NCBI RefSeq assembly: GCF_900109605.1
Contig: NZ_FOAM01000007.1
Coordinates: forward strand, 62,001-126,000
Length of the DNA: 64,000 nucleotides
DNA from: Xaviernesmea oryzae
GTDB lineage: Bacteria > Pseudomonadota > Alphaproteobacteria > Rhizobiales > Rhizobiaceae
Reading direction: 5' to 3'
Shown here: positions 1 through 9,455 of the stretch, one piece after another
How the letters are laid out: each line of letters begins with the position of its first letter
How positions within the stretch are numbered: the first letter of the stretch is position 1
Notes under the pieces: generated by a model
The model's database searches: none
Told to the model about the DNA's origin: nothing
Seen by the model: only the letters and a program-made list of their open reading frames with translations
Translations under genes and position numbers: made by a program

Positions 1-464
1 AGATAGGAAGCCTCGATGTGCCTGACATGGCCAATCTCGCCCGAGAGCACCATTTGCCGGGCCTTTTGCACCGGCGCGACATTGCGATAGGTGAGGTTGA
101 CCATGTTGACGAGGCCTGCGGCCTCCGCGCGCCGGGCCATCTCGTCGGCCTTGGCGTAGTTTTCCGCCAGCGGCTTTTCGCAGAAGACATGCTTGCCGGC
201 GGCGATCAGCTGCAGCGTCGTCGGATAATGCACCCGGTCAGGGGTGACATTGGCGACGGCATCGAACTGGCCCCATTCAAGGGCCTCTTCCAGGCTGGTG
301 AAGGTCTCGGCCACATTATGGCGCGCTGCGAAGGCGCGCACCTTGGCAATATCGACATCGACGGCTGCCACGACCTGGCAGCCGGGGATGGTGGAAAACT
401 CGGTGGCGTGCCGGTTGGCCATGCCGCCGGTGCCGAGAATGAGAAGACGGACGGAATCGCTCAT
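1..464 (-). CDS. Gfo/Idh/MocA family oxidoreductase (3' part outside window)
   Basis: NAD(P)-dependent dehydrogenase of sugars or sugar derivatives. About 154 N-terminal residues are visible; the C-terminal part lies beyond the window edge. The N-terminus carries a Rossmann nucleotide loop, GTGGMA at about residues 11-16, and the family signature EKP at about 96-98, whose lysine contacts substrate and cofactor. The start is the ATG at 464; its ATGA overlaps the stop of the upstream ThuA-family gene, so the two are translationally coupled. In rhizobia a ThuA protein is commonly paired with a dehydrogenase of this family (ThuAB, disaccharide or keto-sugar use). The pairing supports a sugar-catabolic role; the substrate cannot be read from sequence. 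Confidence 0.9.
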   Translation of the reverse strand, partial: MSDSVRLLILGTGGMANRHATEFSTIPGCQVVAAVDVDIAKVRAFAARHNVAETFTSLEEALEWGQFDAVANVTPDRVHYPTTLQLIAAGKHVFCEKPLAENYAKADEMARRAEAAGLVNMVNLTYRNVAPVQKARQMVLSGEIGHVRHIEASY

Positions 465-1246
465 TTGTAGCCTTCCTCGCCGGCCTGGTGCAGTTTCGGG
501 CCGCGTTCGGTGATCGGCTCCAGCGCCTTGTCGACAGGCACGTTCGGCGCGTCGTGGAGAGCGGTGAAGGCCGGACCCGGGCGGTAAGCCCATCTCACCG
601 CATTGGCGATGATCGTCTGCACCGTTTCGTTGTGATAGGTCGGATAGGTCTCATGCCCCGGCCGGAAATAGAAGATATTGCCGGCACCGCGCCGCCAGGT
701 CAGGCCCGAGCGGAAGACCTCGCCGCCGGAGAACCAGGAGATGAAAACGGTTTCGAGCGGCTCCGGCACCGAGAAGAACTCGCCATACATTTCTTCATTC
801 TCGAGCACGAAGTTTTCCGGAATGCCCTGAGCGATCGGATGGCCGGGATTGACGGTCCAGATCCGCTCGCGCTCGCCGGCCTCACGCCACTTCAGCGCGC
901 AAGGCGTGCCCATCAGCCGCTTGAAAATCTTGGCGAAATGGCCGGAATGCAGGACGATCAGGCCCATGCCCTCATGCACGCGCCGGACCACGCGCTCGAC
1001 GATCGCATCATCCACCGCGCCGTGATCCTTGTGCCCCCACCAGATCAGCACATCCGTCGCGGCCAGGCGCTCAGCCGTCAGGCCGTGCTCCGGCTCCTGA
1101 AGCGTGGCGGTTTCGGCCCGGATACCGTCTCGCGAGTTGAGCGCGCCGGCGATGGCCGTATGCATGCCATCGGGATAGACCGCGCGAACCACCTCATTGA
1201 TTCGCTCATGAATGTTCTCGCCCCAGACGAGTGTTCTGATCGTCAC
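461..1246 (-). CDS. thuA: ThuA family protein (trehalose utilisation type)
   Basis: 261-residue protein of the ThuA superfamily, which has a class I glutamine-amidotransferase-like fold. ThuA is required for use of trehalose and related disaccharides in rhizobia, probably acting on keto-sugar intermediates. Family landmarks are the N-terminal [10 protein letters not shown], the WWGHKDHG block at about residues 89-96, [17 protein letters not shown], and the C-terminal [11 protein letters not shown], together covering the full usual length. It is the first gene of a coupled pair with the Gfo/Idh/MocA dehydrogenase, with a 4-bp ATGA overlap. A GGAGGA-type ribosome site precedes the start. No operator was recognised upstream. 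It could be a ThuA paralogue acting on another glycoside rather than trehalose. Confidence 0.85.
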   Translation of the reverse strand: MTIRTLVWGENIHERINEVVRAVYPDGMHTAIAGALNSRDGIRAETATLQEPEHGLTAERLAATDVLIWWGHKDHGAVDDAIVERVVRRVHEGMGLIVLHSGHFAKIFKRLMGTPCALKWREAGERERIWTVNPGHPIAQGIPENFVLENEEMYGEFFSVPEPLETVFISWFSGGEVFRSGLTWRRGAGNIFYFRPGHETYPTYHNETVQTIIANAVRWAYRPGPAFTALHDAPNVPVDKALEPITERGPKLHQAGEEGYK

Positions 1247-1902
1247 GTCTTCCTCCTTGGGGCCCTTGCAGGCTTTGCCAGCCTGCCCCGATCCTTACGT
1301 CGGGTGGGCGTGTCTGCGTGTTGTCGGCGGTCCGCCCCGGCAGGTGGCGGTCGCCGGATGATCGTCAGTTCAGGCGCGGTGCCGCTCCTCAAGCCGGCAA
1401 AGCCAGTGGCCGCTTTCATCGAAGGAGTGGCCCGTCCCCCCGTCGCCCGTCAGTGCGACCCGCTCCGTCGACTGCCACGATGCAGGGCCGGCGTGGCGGA
1501 CGACGGCAGGTGCTCGCACGCCAAGATCGACTTGGACATGGCTGTCGGCAGTATCATGGCTTCCACCGGATGAGGGGAACGAGGGATGATTGTGGTCTCC
1601 GGCATGGAGAGTTGCAGTTTGGCGATTTCAGGACATTTGGCAACGCATGAGGTGGGGTCAAGGTCCGCCAGCGCTTTCAAAAAGCAAAATGCGACGGTCT
1701 TGGGCGAGCTGCCAGTCTGGCCAGATGGGCTCAGTCCGCCGAAGCGCGGCGATAGAGTGCATCGCGCCATGCCGGCGGTGCGAAGAACCTCGGGACAAGA
1801 CGCTTCGTCGCCGGAGCCAATGCCAAGACGATGCGCTCAAGGCGGATGACCGGCTGCGCCAAGCGCAGCCGGTCCGGTGATAGGCGGGAGCCTGTGAGAG
1901 GC
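1247..1902. other. Intergenic region, no gene recognised
   Basis: About 650 bases between the ThuA gene and the short-chain dehydrogenase, both on the minus strand. Open frames here exist only as GC-rich shadows and none resembles a protein family. The promoter of the ThuA operon is expected near 1250-1330 but no clear element was found. Nothing else was recognised. Confidence 0.5.
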
Positions 1903-2979
1903 TTAGGGCTGCCCGCCGCCGCCGGATGCGCCATAAATCTGTCCCGTGGCATAGCTGGCATCGGAGGCGGCGAGCTGCACATAGATGGAGGCAAGTTCGG
2001 CCGGCTGGCCGGGCCGGCCCAGCGGCGTGTCGGCGCCAAAGCTGACAAGCTTGGCCTGGGTGGCGCCACCGCTGACCTGAAGCGGCGTCCAGATCGGGCC
2101 CGGCGCCACGCCATTGACGCGAATGCCCTTGGGCGCCAGCTGCTTGGCGAGCGATTTGGTAAAGCTCATCATCGCCGCCTTGGTCATCGCATAGTCCACC
2201 AGGTTTTCCGAGGGATCATAGGCCTGTTCCGAGGTGGTCTGGATGATCGTCGCGCCGGGCTTGAGATGCGGCAGCGCAGCCTTGGTGATCCAGAACATCG
2301 CATAGAGATTGGTCTTCATCGTCGCATCGAAATCGTCCGTCGAGATCTCGGCAAGTGCGGCACGCTGCTGCTGCCGGCTGGCATTGTTGACGAGAATATC
2401 GAGCCCACCCAGCGCATTGACCGTTTCCTCGATCATGCGCTGGCAATGGGCCTCGTCCCTGATGTCGCCGGGCAGCGCAAGCGCCCGCCGGCCGGCCTTC
2501 TGGATGAGGTCGACGACCTCGCGTGCATCCGGCTCTTCGTCCGGCAGGTAGCTGATGGCCACATCGGCGCCCTCGCGGGCATAGGCGATCGCGGCCGCAC
2601 GCCCCATGCCGGAATCGCCACCTGTGATCAGCGCCTTGCGCCCGAGCAGGCGGCCGGAGCCCTTATAGCTGGTTTCCCCATGATCGGGGCGCGGCTGCAT
2701 CTTGCTGGCAAGCCCCGGAAAGGGCTGGGACTGCGACGAGAAGGGCGGCTTGGCATAGGCCTCGCGCGGATCGCGCAGCGCCGGAGCCGCCATCTGCCCG
2801 TTGCCCGCCTGGCCTGTCGCGCCTTGAGACGCACCCTGAGCGGCCGGCGCCTGCTGGTCCTGTGCGCTGGCGACCCGCGCGCCGATGACTCCGCCCACCG
2901 TGGCGATGGTCGCGGACGCGCCGGCCATCACCGCCCGGCGGCTGACGGGCGCGCGGCCTTCCTTGTCTGACGTGCTCAT
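1903..2979 (-). CDS. Tat-exported SDR family oxidoreductase
   Basis: 358-residue short-chain dehydrogenase/reductase with an exported N-terminus. I chose the ATG at 2979 because GGGAGAGACGAG precedes it and the protein then begins with a twin-arginine signal (SRRAVMAG near residue 14, then a hydrophobic stretch ending in ASAQ). The mature part shows the cofactor loop TGGDSGMGRA, the NNAS motif, and the catalytic Y-x3-K as YAMTK with an upstream serine. The C-terminus GQIYGASGGGG is typical of the YhdF/YgHA-like glucose-dehydrogenase-like SDR branch. The family oxidises or reduces sugars and alcohols with NAD(P). Tat export fits a protein folded with cofactor in the cytoplasm. The natural substrate is unknown. 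Confidence 0.9.
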   Translation of the reverse strand: MSTSDKEGRAPVSRRAVMAGASATIATVGGVIGARVASAQDQQAPAAQGASQGATGQAGNGQMAAPALRDPREAYAKPPFSSQSQPFPGLASKMQPRPDHGETSYKGSGRLLGRKALITGGDSGMGRAAAIAYAREGADVAISYLPDEEPDAREVVDLIQKAGRRALALPGDIRDEAHCQRMIEETVNALGGLDILVNNASRQQQRAALAEISTDDFDATMKTNLYAMFWITKAALPHLKPGATIIQTTSEQAYDPSENLVDYAMTKAAMMSFTKSLAKQLAPKGIRVNGVAPGPIWTPLQVSGGATQAKLVSFGADTPLGRPGQPAELASIYVQLAASDASYATGQIYGASGGGGQP

Positions 2980-3240
2980 CTCGTCTCTCCCTGTCTTGCC
3001 TGGCTCCAGGAACATCCCGCCGAGCCCATCTGTGCCGGCTTTCGGCCGCGATGGGTAACTGCGCGGCGCGCAAGGGGTTCCCACCTCCTGTCCTTCCTGG
3101 CCGCCGCTCGAAGCGGGGCCTTGCCGGGCCATGCAGCCAGGGGCGCGGGTGCCTGAGACGAGCCGCGCATCCGGCGCATGGCTGGCCTGCGCAGACCGCG
3201 CTAGTTCGTCCGGATCAAATCGATTAATTCTTTCTCATCG

Positions 3241-3395
3241 AAAGCGCTTCTCCTCCTCCCAAGTGCTTTTGGTCTGTCGATGATCTCACTCCTCCTCCCA
3301 GGGATCGTCGGCCCGAACGGCGGCACTCCTCCTCCCAAGCCGCCCGTTCACTTTTAGAGAAAGCCTGCCGCACCTCCTCCCGCGGCAGGCTTTTT
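3241..3395 (+). ncRNA. Four-hairpin small RNA with CCUCCUCCC anti-Shine-Dalgarno loops (cuckoo / alpha-r14 / CcsR-like)
   Basis: Four consecutive stem-loops on the plus strand each display CCTCCTCCC in the loop: 3241-3249/3261-3269, 3278-3287/3301-3310, 3315-3324/3339-3349 (one bulged C), and 3361-3371/3382-3392. The last ends in a T run and is a Rho-independent terminator. Stems are 9-11 bp and covary in sequence while the loop motif is constant, so the loops are the functional part. Alphaproteobacterial small RNAs with this motif are known (CcsR in Rhodobacter, NfeR1/alpha-r14 in Sinorhizobium) and base-pair with GGAGG-rich ribosome sites, often of ABC transporter mRNAs. The gene lies next to an ABC operon whose ribosome sites include GGGAGGA. 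The 5' end is not determined; no clear promoter was seen in 3190-3240. No coding frame fits. Confidence 0.85.
3361..3395 (+). terminator. Rho-independent terminator of the anti-SD small RNA
   Basis: An 11-bp GC-rich stem (AAGCCTGCCGC paired with GCGGCAGGCTT) encloses a 10-base loop holding the last CCTCCTCCC motif and is followed by a T run at 3391-3395. It doubles as the fourth hairpin of the small RNA. Confidence 0.85.
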
Positions 3396-3450
3396 CGTTT
3401 TGGGCGCTTTCCATTATCCTTCAGAGTGCAGCGGGTAGTGTCTCTGCATG

Positions 3451-3486
3451 AAAAACGCCCCGCTGATCCCTTCGGGATGCGGGGCG
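3451..3486 (-). terminator. Rho-independent terminator of the sugar ABC operon
   Basis: On the minus strand CGCCCCGC and ATCCC form two stacked helices around a GAA loop, followed by TTTTT at 3455-3451. It lies 28 bases after the stop of the last gene of the operon. It faces the small RNA terminator, so the two transcripts converge here. Confidence 0.8.
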
Positions 3487-3513
3487 CGTGCGCTCGGAAT
3501 GACGGAAGAACTG

Positions 3514-4839
3514 TTACAGATTGGCCAAGAGTTCGTTGATCCGGCTTTCCATATCGGCAAGCGAGGCATCGACCTCCTTCTGGCCGGTGATGGCCGCGCT
3601 CATTTCCTGGCCGATAATGTCCTGGATGGCGAATTGCCGCTGGACAGCCGAGGGAAGCGAGGTGCCGAGCTCGGCGATCGGCGCGACGGTGTCGCGGTGC
3701 GGCAGCGCCTTGAATTCGGCGCTTTCGATCACCGCCTTCATCGCCGGCAGATGGCCGGTGCGCGACCAGTCGAAATCATGGTCGGCCATGAATTTCAGGA
3801 ACTTGCCGATCGCCGCCGTCTGCTCGTCGCTGCGATCTTTCTGCGACACGGCCAGACTGTGGCCATCGGCATATTGCGCATGCTTGCCGGCAAAGAGCTG
3901 TGGATAGGGATAGACCGCATAGCCGCCCTTGTTCAGCGCCGTGCCGGGCTTCTCGGCCGAGGCGGTGTAGTCGCCGATCATCCAGGTGCCGTTCAGATGC
4001 ACGCCGCCTTCGCCCGCCAGGAAAGCGTTGATGCTGGCGGCATAGTCGAGATCCTTGGTCGTGTCGCCCTGGTCGAAGATCGCCTTGTACATCTCGACGA
4101 CCTTCTTGGCCTCGGGCGTGTTGATCTTGACCTTGGTCGGATCGGCGAAGAACTCAGAGTTCTGCTGGAAGAGATAGGTGTAAAGGTTGCGGGTATAGAG
4201 CGCCGTCTCGTTGGCAAGGTTCTGGATCAGATAGGGCTTGCCCGTCTTTTCCTTGAACTGCTTGGCTTGCGCCAGCAATTCATCGACGCTCTTCGGCAGG
4301 ATCGGCTTTCCGCTGGCATCGACCAGGCCCGCCTGCTTGAACAGGTCCATGTTGATGTGGAACAGCATGGTCCAGTTGTCGATCGGCAGGCCGTAGATCT
4401 TGCCGTCCTTGGTCACGCCATTGCGGCTGGCATCGGTGAAGTCGGCCGGCTTGATGCCGTTGGCGGCCAGCACGTCGTCGAGCGGGACGAGCAGGCCCTT
4501 CGACTGATAATCGGACAGCGCGGAATGGTGGATGGTGACGATATCGGGCGGATCGCCGGCGGCAAATTGCGCGGTCAGCTGGTCATAACCCGGCCATTCC
4601 ACCGTGGTGACGGCCACATGGATATCCGGATTGTCGGCGTTGAACTTGTTGACCATCGAGGTGATGATCCCGCATTCGCCGACGGCCTTCGCGATATCGG
4701 TGTTGGAGCCGAAATCGGCGTCGCAGGCGCCGAAGAAGCGCTGGAACGTCAGCTCCGTGGCCGCCATGGCTGGATGGGCGGCGGCGAGTGCGGCGATTGA
4801 CGCCGCGGCGAGCATGGTTTTGCGCAGCATGTGGATCAT
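3514..4839 (-). CDS. Sugar ABC transporter substrate-binding protein (copy 1)
   Basis: 441-residue periplasmic family 1 solute-binding protein. The signal peptide has MLRKT then a hydrophobic core ending at AMAA near residue 26. The mature protein has the typical GDPPDIVTIH region and a C-terminal cluster-B fold. The ATG at 4839 follows GGGAGG with good spacing. It is the last gene of the minus-strand operon, 95 bases after a very similar paralogue, with which it shares most residues, including two cysteines flanking GSNTD. The operon's other genes (MalF/MalG-type permeases and a UgpC-type ATPase) and the upstream GH51 enzyme suggest an arabinose-containing oligosaccharide as ligand. Confidence 0.93.
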   Translation of the reverse strand: MIHMLRKTMLAAASIAALAAAHPAMAATELTFQRFFGACDADFGSNTDIAKAVGECGIITSMVNKFNADNPDIHVAVTTVEWPGYDQLTAQFAAGDPPDIVTIHHSALSDYQSKGLLVPLDDVLAANGIKPADFTDASRNGVTKDGKIYGLPIDNWTMLFHINMDLFKQAGLVDASGKPILPKSVDELLAQAKQFKEKTGKPYLIQNLANETALYTRNLYTYLFQQNSEFFADPTKVKINTPEAKKVVEMYKAIFDQGDTTKDLDYAASINAFLAGEGGVHLNGTWMIGDYTASAEKPGTALNKGGYAVYPYPQLFAGKHAQYADGHSLAVSQKDRSDEQTAAIGKFLKFMADHDFDWSRTGHLPAMKAVIESAEFKALPHRDTVAPIAELGTSLPSAVQRQFAIQDIIGQEMSAAITGQKEVDASLADMESRINELLANL

Positions 4840-4934
4840 CGTGGTTTCCTCCCTGTTGAACTCTCGTCACGCGCCGCACCTTGGCCAGGACAGCGGGTCC
4901 GAAGGCGGATTGCGCCGCCTTCGGACTGCGCGCT

Positions 4935-6266
4935 TTAAAGATTGGCGAGCAATTCGTTGACGCGGCTTTCCATATCGGCAAGCGCGGCGTCGACCTCCTT
5001 CTGGCCGGTGACGGCAGCGCCCATCTCCTGGCCGACAATGTCTTGAATGGCAAAAACGCGCTGCACGCCGGAGGGCAGCGAGGTGCCCGTCGTGGCGATC
5101 GGCGCGATGGTGTCCCGATGCGGCAGCGCCTTGAACTCGGCGCTTTCGATCACCGCCTTCATCGACGGCAGGTGGCCGGTGCGCGCCCAATCGAAATCAT
5201 GGGCCGCGAAAAAAGCCAGGAACTTGCCGATGGCGGCCGTTTCTTCCGGCGTCCTGTCCTTCTGCGACACGGCGAAGCTGTGCCCGTCGGCATATTGCGC
5301 CGGCCGGCCCGGGAAGATCTGCGGATAGGGATAGACGGCATAGCCACCCTTGTTCAGCGCCGTGCCTGCTTTTTCGGAGGAGGCATTATAGTCACCGATC
5401 ACCCAGGTACCGTTCAGATGAACGCCGCCTTCGCCGGCCAGGAAGGCATTGATCCCAGCGGCATAGTCGAGCCCGTTGGCGATCTCGCCCTCAGCATAAA
5501 GCGTGCGCATAGCTTCAATCACGCTCTTGGCGGCAGGCAGGTTTAGCGTTGCCTTGGTTGGATCGGCAAAGGCATCGACATTCTGCTGGAAGAGGAAGCT
5601 GTAGAGCGTCCAGGCGAAATTCGCCGTCTCGTTGGCGGTCGGTTGAATGATATAAGGCTTGCCGGTCTTTTCCTTGAACTGCTTGGCCTGGGCCAGAAGC
5701 TCGTCGATGCTCTTCGGCAGGATCGGCTTGCCGCTGGCATCGACCAGGCCCGCCTGCTTGAAAAGGCCGAGATTGATGTGGAAGAGCAGGGTCCAGTTGT
5801 CGATCGGCAGGCCGTAGATCTTGCCGTCCTTGGTCACGCCCTTGCTGCTGGCATCGGTGAAATCGCCCGGCTTGACACCGGCGCTCGCCAGCACCTCGTC
5901 CAGCGGCAGTAGCAGGCCCTTGGTCTGATAATCCGCCAGCACCGACTGATGAATGGTGACGATATCGGGGGGATCGCCTGCGGCGAACTGAGCGGTCAAC
6001 TGGTCGTAGCCCGGCCATTCAACCGTCGTTACGGAAATATGGATATCCGGATTGTCGGCGTTGAACTTGTTGATCATCGAAGTGATGATGCCGCATTCCC
6101 CCACGGCCTTGCTCACATCGGTGTTCGAACCGAAATCGGCATCGCAGGCGCCAAAGAAGCGCTGCAACTTCAATTCCGTTGCCGCCATGGCGCCTTGCGG
6201 CAAAAGGGCGGCGATGGTGCAGGCAGCGGCGGCTGCCAGCATGGATCTGCGCATAAGGGTCATCAT
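4935..6266 (-). CDS. Sugar ABC transporter substrate-binding protein (copy 2)
   Basis: 443-residue family 1 solute-binding protein and close paralogue of the following gene. Long identical blocks occur around FFGACDADFGSNTD, TTVEWPGYDQLTAQFAAGDP and KEKTGKPY. I chose the ATG at 6266, preceded by AGGAGGAC, giving MMTLMRRSML and a signal peptide ending at AMAA; the open frame upstream of it has no leader support. It lies 212 bases downstream of the MalG-type permease. Two binding proteins behind one permease pair suggests either broadened ligand range or a recent duplication. The differences are concentrated in the middle lobe (about residues 180-240), where ligand contacts usually lie. Confidence 0.93.
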   Translation of the reverse strand: MMTLMRRSMLAAAAACTIAALLPQGAMAATELKLQRFFGACDADFGSNTDVSKAVGECGIITSMINKFNADNPDIHISVTTVEWPGYDQLTAQFAAGDPPDIVTIHQSVLADYQTKGLLLPLDEVLASAGVKPGDFTDASSKGVTKDGKIYGLPIDNWTLLFHINLGLFKQAGLVDASGKPILPKSIDELLAQAKQFKEKTGKPYIIQPTANETANFAWTLYSFLFQQNVDAFADPTKATLNLPAAKSVIEAMRTLYAEGEIANGLDYAAGINAFLAGEGGVHLNGTWVIGDYNASSEKAGTALNKGGYAVYPYPQIFPGRPAQYADGHSFAVSQKDRTPEETAAIGKFLAFFAAHDFDWARTGHLPSMKAVIESAEFKALPHRDTIAPIATTGTSLPSGVQRVFAIQDIVGQEMGAAVTGQKEVDAALADMESRVNELLANL

Positions 6267-6478
6267 GGTCTTGTCCTCCTGTCGACCGTGATTAAACCGA
6301 CCGGCCCTTTCCCTGAGGCTTGTCGGCACCTTGCGGCCCAGCGGCGCGCGCCGCTGGGCCTGCGCGGAGGCCCTGGCAGCGGCTCCTTGTTTCCGCTGCC
6401 ATTCCGCGATTGTCTTGCGGAGGCTCCCGACGCTCCGCATATGTCCATCTCCGCCGACGCAACGGGCGCCGGCATGCT

Positions 6479-7357
6479 TCACCTGACTGCCGCGCCCGAG
6501 ACGGCGGTGACGATGTATTTCTGGAAGAAGAGATAAAGGATCAGGATCGGCGCGCCGGCGAAGACCGCCTGCGACATCAGGAAGCCCAGCCCTTCCGATT
6601 GCGCGAAATTGGTCTGCGTCGAGGCGATGCCGACCGTCAGCGTGTACATCTCCTTCTTGGTGCCGGAGATCAACGGCCAGAGATAATCGTTCCAGGCGCC
6701 GAGGAAGGTGAAGATGCCGAGCGTGGCCTGGGCCGGCAAAGTCAGCGGCAGCAGCACCTTCCAGAAGATCTTGAAGCGGCTGGCATTGTCGAGCAGCGCC
6801 GCCTCGTCCAGCTCCTTGGGGATGGCGCGGAAATATTGCGTCATCAGGAACACGCCGAACGGGGCGGAAAGATTGGGCAGGATCAGGCCCGGATAGGTGT
6901 TGTGCAGCTTCATCCAGCTGAAGAGCTGATGGCGGGCGATCAGCACCGCCTGTTCCGGCACCGCAAGGCCCATCAGCACGATGACGAACAGCACATTGCG
7001 GAAGGGAAAGTTCAGCCGCGCGAAGCCATAGCCGGCGAGCGAGGAGAGCACCAGCGTGCCGAGCGTCAAGCCGCCCGCGACAATAAGGCTGTTCAGGATC
7101 CAGCGGAAGACGGAAGAGGTGGCGAGGATGTTGAGATAGTTCTGGAGCGTGTAGGGCGCATGAAACACCGCGTTCATACTGACCATCAGCTCCTTATTGT
7201 CCTTCAAGGACAGCGCGACGACCCAGACGAGCGGCGCCATCATCGCGATCGCGGCGGCGATGGTCAGGCCGAGGATGATGCGGTCGCCCGTCGAGCGGCC
7301 GACCATGCCGGACGGTGCGCCGGAGGCGGGGCCTGAGGAAACGGCAGGGCTGCTCAT
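6479..7357 (-). CDS. Carbohydrate ABC transporter permease, MalG/UgpE type
   Basis: 292-residue inner-membrane permease with about six transmembrane helices. The ATPase-coupling EAA loop reads ELDEAALLDNASRFKIFWKVLLP. I start it at the ATG at 7357, whose ATGA overlaps the stop of the preceding MalF-type permease and which is preceded by GGGAGAG; the longer frame running to 7738 is out-of-frame read-through of that gene. With the MalF-type partner it would form the channel for the binding proteins encoded next. It is intact; only its partner is interrupted. Confidence 0.92.
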   Translation of the reverse strand: MSSPAVSSGPASGAPSGMVGRSTGDRIILGLTIAAAIAMMAPLVWVVALSLKDNKELMVSMNAVFHAPYTLQNYLNILATSSVFRWILNSLIVAGGLTLGTLVLSSLAGYGFARLNFPFRNVLFVIVLMGLAVPEQAVLIARHQLFSWMKLHNTYPGLILPNLSAPFGVFLMTQYFRAIPKELDEAALLDNASRFKIFWKVLLPLTLPAQATLGIFTFLGAWNDYLWPLISGTKKEMYTLTVGIASTQTNFAQSEGLGFLMSQAVFAGAPILILYLFFQKYIVTAVSGAAVR

Positions 7358-8286
7358 GCGCTCTCTCCCTTGCGGCGCGAGACGAGGAACTGGACCATGG
7401 CGGCGAGCAGGATCATCACGAACAGCACTTCGGAGGCGGCGGCCCCGAGGCCGAGATCCCATTTGGTGAAGGCGGCCTCGTAGATGTAGAGCACCATCGG
7501 TTTGGAGACGTTGTTCGGGCCGCCATTGGTCATCAGCTTGGCCTGGCCGAAAAGCTGGAACTGCAGGACGATCTGGATCACCACCACAAGCACGAAGGTG
7601 CGCTTGATCGAGGGCAGGGTGATGTAGCGGAAGGTGCGCCAGCGGCTGGCATTGTCGAGTGCCGCAGCCTCGTAGATATCGCCGGGGATCTGCTGGAGCG
7701 CGGAGAGAAACAGCATCATCGGCAGGCCGATGCACCACCAGATGGTGGCGATCGCCACCGCGATCATCGCCAGGTCGGGATTGGAGAGAAAGGCGGGGGC
7801 CGTGGCGCCGAATCAGCCATAGACCGTGGCGAGCAGGCCGAAGCCCGGCACGAAGACGATGCGCCAGATCAGCGTGACGATGGTGACCGACAGCACCGAG
7901 GACGCGAAGAAGATGGTGCGCAGCACGGCGGTCGTCTTGCTGCGGCTGTTCAGCGCCAGCGCCAGCACCAGACCGATGATGGCAAGGGGCGGCACGGTGA
8001 GCACCACGAAATAGAGCGTGTTGCCGATCGCCTGCCAGAAGATCTTGTCATTATAGAGCCTGATATAATTGGCAAAGCCGACGAAGCGGCCCGTGGAAAA
8101 AGCATCGGCCTTGTGCAGGCTCATCCAGATGCCCCAGAACAGCGGCACGACCAGCAGGGCGACGAAGACCACGAGATAGGGCGCGACGAACAGGCCGTTG
8201 CGCCAGAGCGGCGCGTTGACATCCCGCAGCGCTGCCGGCGCCCTTGCGGTCGTCTTTGCGGGAGCAGCCAGGACGGTGTCAGCCAT
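7354..8286 (-). pseudogene. Carbohydrate ABC transporter permease, MalF/UgpA type, with an internal in-frame TGA
   Basis: The frame starting at the ATG at 8286 (preceded by GGAGG, overlapping the ATPase stop by 8 bases) encodes a normal MalF-type N-terminal half up to LLATVYG. It then meets TGA at 7815-7813. The same frame continues without shift as FGATAPAF and the standard C-terminal half, with the EAA loop DIYEAAALDNASRWRTFRYITLP, to the stop at 7354. A single change, most simply TGG to TGA, explains the break. Total length of about 310 residues is normal for the family. Without read-through the transporter lacks one channel subunit. Sequencing error is a real alternative because all neighbours are intact. 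Confidence 0.88.
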
Positions 8287-9382
8287 GAGCGGCCTCCACG
8301 GCATGGAAGGCGTGGCCCTCGCCATCGAAAAGATGCGCGCGGGCGCCATCGAGGACGAGCGGCACCCGGTCGCCGATGACCGCGCGGCTGAGGCCTATAT
8401 CCTCTGCCACGATCATGCCGCCATCTTCCAGACGGATATAAAGCAGCGTGCGGTCGCCAAGGCGCTCCAGCACCTCGACCTGGCCGGAGGTGATTACGGT
8501 CTCGCCCGGACGGGCCGGCTTGACCGCTTCGGCGCGAATGCCGAGATCCAGCGCGCCCGGCGTCAGCCCGGCCATGGGCACCGTCGTCTGCAGCAGGCTG
8601 CGATCCGGCAGGCGGACACGGGCGAAGCCGCCTTCGTTCTCAAGCGTCACCGGCAGGAAGTTCATGGTCGGCGAGCCGACGAATGTGGCGACGAAGCGGC
8701 TGGCCGGCTTGGTATAGATCTCCATCGGTGTGCCGATCTGCTCGATCCGGCGGTTGTTCATCACTACCACGCGGTCGGCCAGCGTCATCGCCTCGATCTG
8801 GTCATGGGTGACGAAGATCATCGTAGATTTTACCCGATGGCGCAGCTGGGCGAGCTCGACGCGGGTGCGCACGCGAAGCGCGGCATCGAGATTGGAGAGC
8901 GGCTCGTCGAACAGGAAGGCCTTCGGTTCTTTCACGATCGCCCGGCCGATGGCCACGCGCTGCCGCTGGCCGCCCGAAAGCTGGCCGGGCTTGCGCTCCA
9001 TCAAATGGCCGATCTCCAGCATGCGTGCGGCCTCGGTAAGCCTGGTGGCGATGACATCGGGGGGAACGCCGATATTCTTCAGCCCAAAGGCCATATTGTC
9101 GGCCACCGTCATATGCGGATAGAGCGCATAGGACTGGAACACCATGGCGAGATCGCGCTGGCCGGGCGGCAGCGTGTCGATGCGCTGGCCGTTGATGGCG
9201 ATCGTGCCTTCGTCCACGCTTTCGAGCCCGGCGATCATGCGCAGAAGCGTTGACTTGCCGCAGCCGGAGGGCCCAAGAAAGACCATGAATTCATTGGCCT
9301 TGATGCTCAGCGACAACTTGTCCAGCACGGTCAGCGCGCCATAGCGCTTGGTGACCTCGGCAATCTCGATCTGGGCGGTCAT
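8279..9382 (-). CDS. Sugar ABC transporter ATP-binding protein, UgpC/MsmK type
   Basis: 367-residue ATPase with Walker [10 protein letters not shown] at about residues 36-44, Q-loop [11 protein letters not shown], signature LSGGQRQR, Walker B FLFDEP with D-loop SNLDA, and switch histidine in THDQ. A C-terminal TOBE-type regulatory domain follows, typical of carbohydrate importers. The ATG at 9382 is chosen because GGAGGACAAGCGC precedes it; an upstream TTG lacks a ribosome site. It is the first transporter gene after the arabinofuranosidase, on the same strand, and overlaps the MalF-type permease start by 8 bases. It powers import by the permeases encoded downstream. Confidence 0.93.
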   Translation of the reverse strand: MTAQIEIAEVTKRYGALTVLDKLSLSIKANEFMVFLGPSGCGKSTLLRMIAGLESVDEGTIAINGQRIDTLPPGQRDLAMVFQSYALYPHMTVADNMAFGLKNIGVPPDVIATRLTEAARMLEIGHLMERKPGQLSGGQRQRVAIGRAIVKEPKAFLFDEPLSNLDAALRVRTRVELAQLRHRVKSTMIFVTHDQIEAMTLADRVVVMNNRRIEQIGTPMEIYTKPASRFVATFVGSPTMNFLPVTLENEGGFARVRLPDRSLLQTTVPMAGLTPGALDLGIRAEAVKPARPGETVITSGQVEVLERLGDRTLLYIRLEDGGMIVAEDIGLSRAVIGDRVPLVLDGARAHLFDGEGHAFHAVEAAHG

Positions 9383-9455
9383 GCGCTTGTCCTCCAAGCT
9401 TGCGACGGGGCGGCGGGCCTGTCGGCCTCTGTCCTTCCCCGTTTCCTCCTTGAGC

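Noticed and set aside
1590-1880. Short open frames between the ThuA and SDR genes
   Set aside because: Several overlapping frames on both strands, none with a ribosome site plus recognisable protein pattern.
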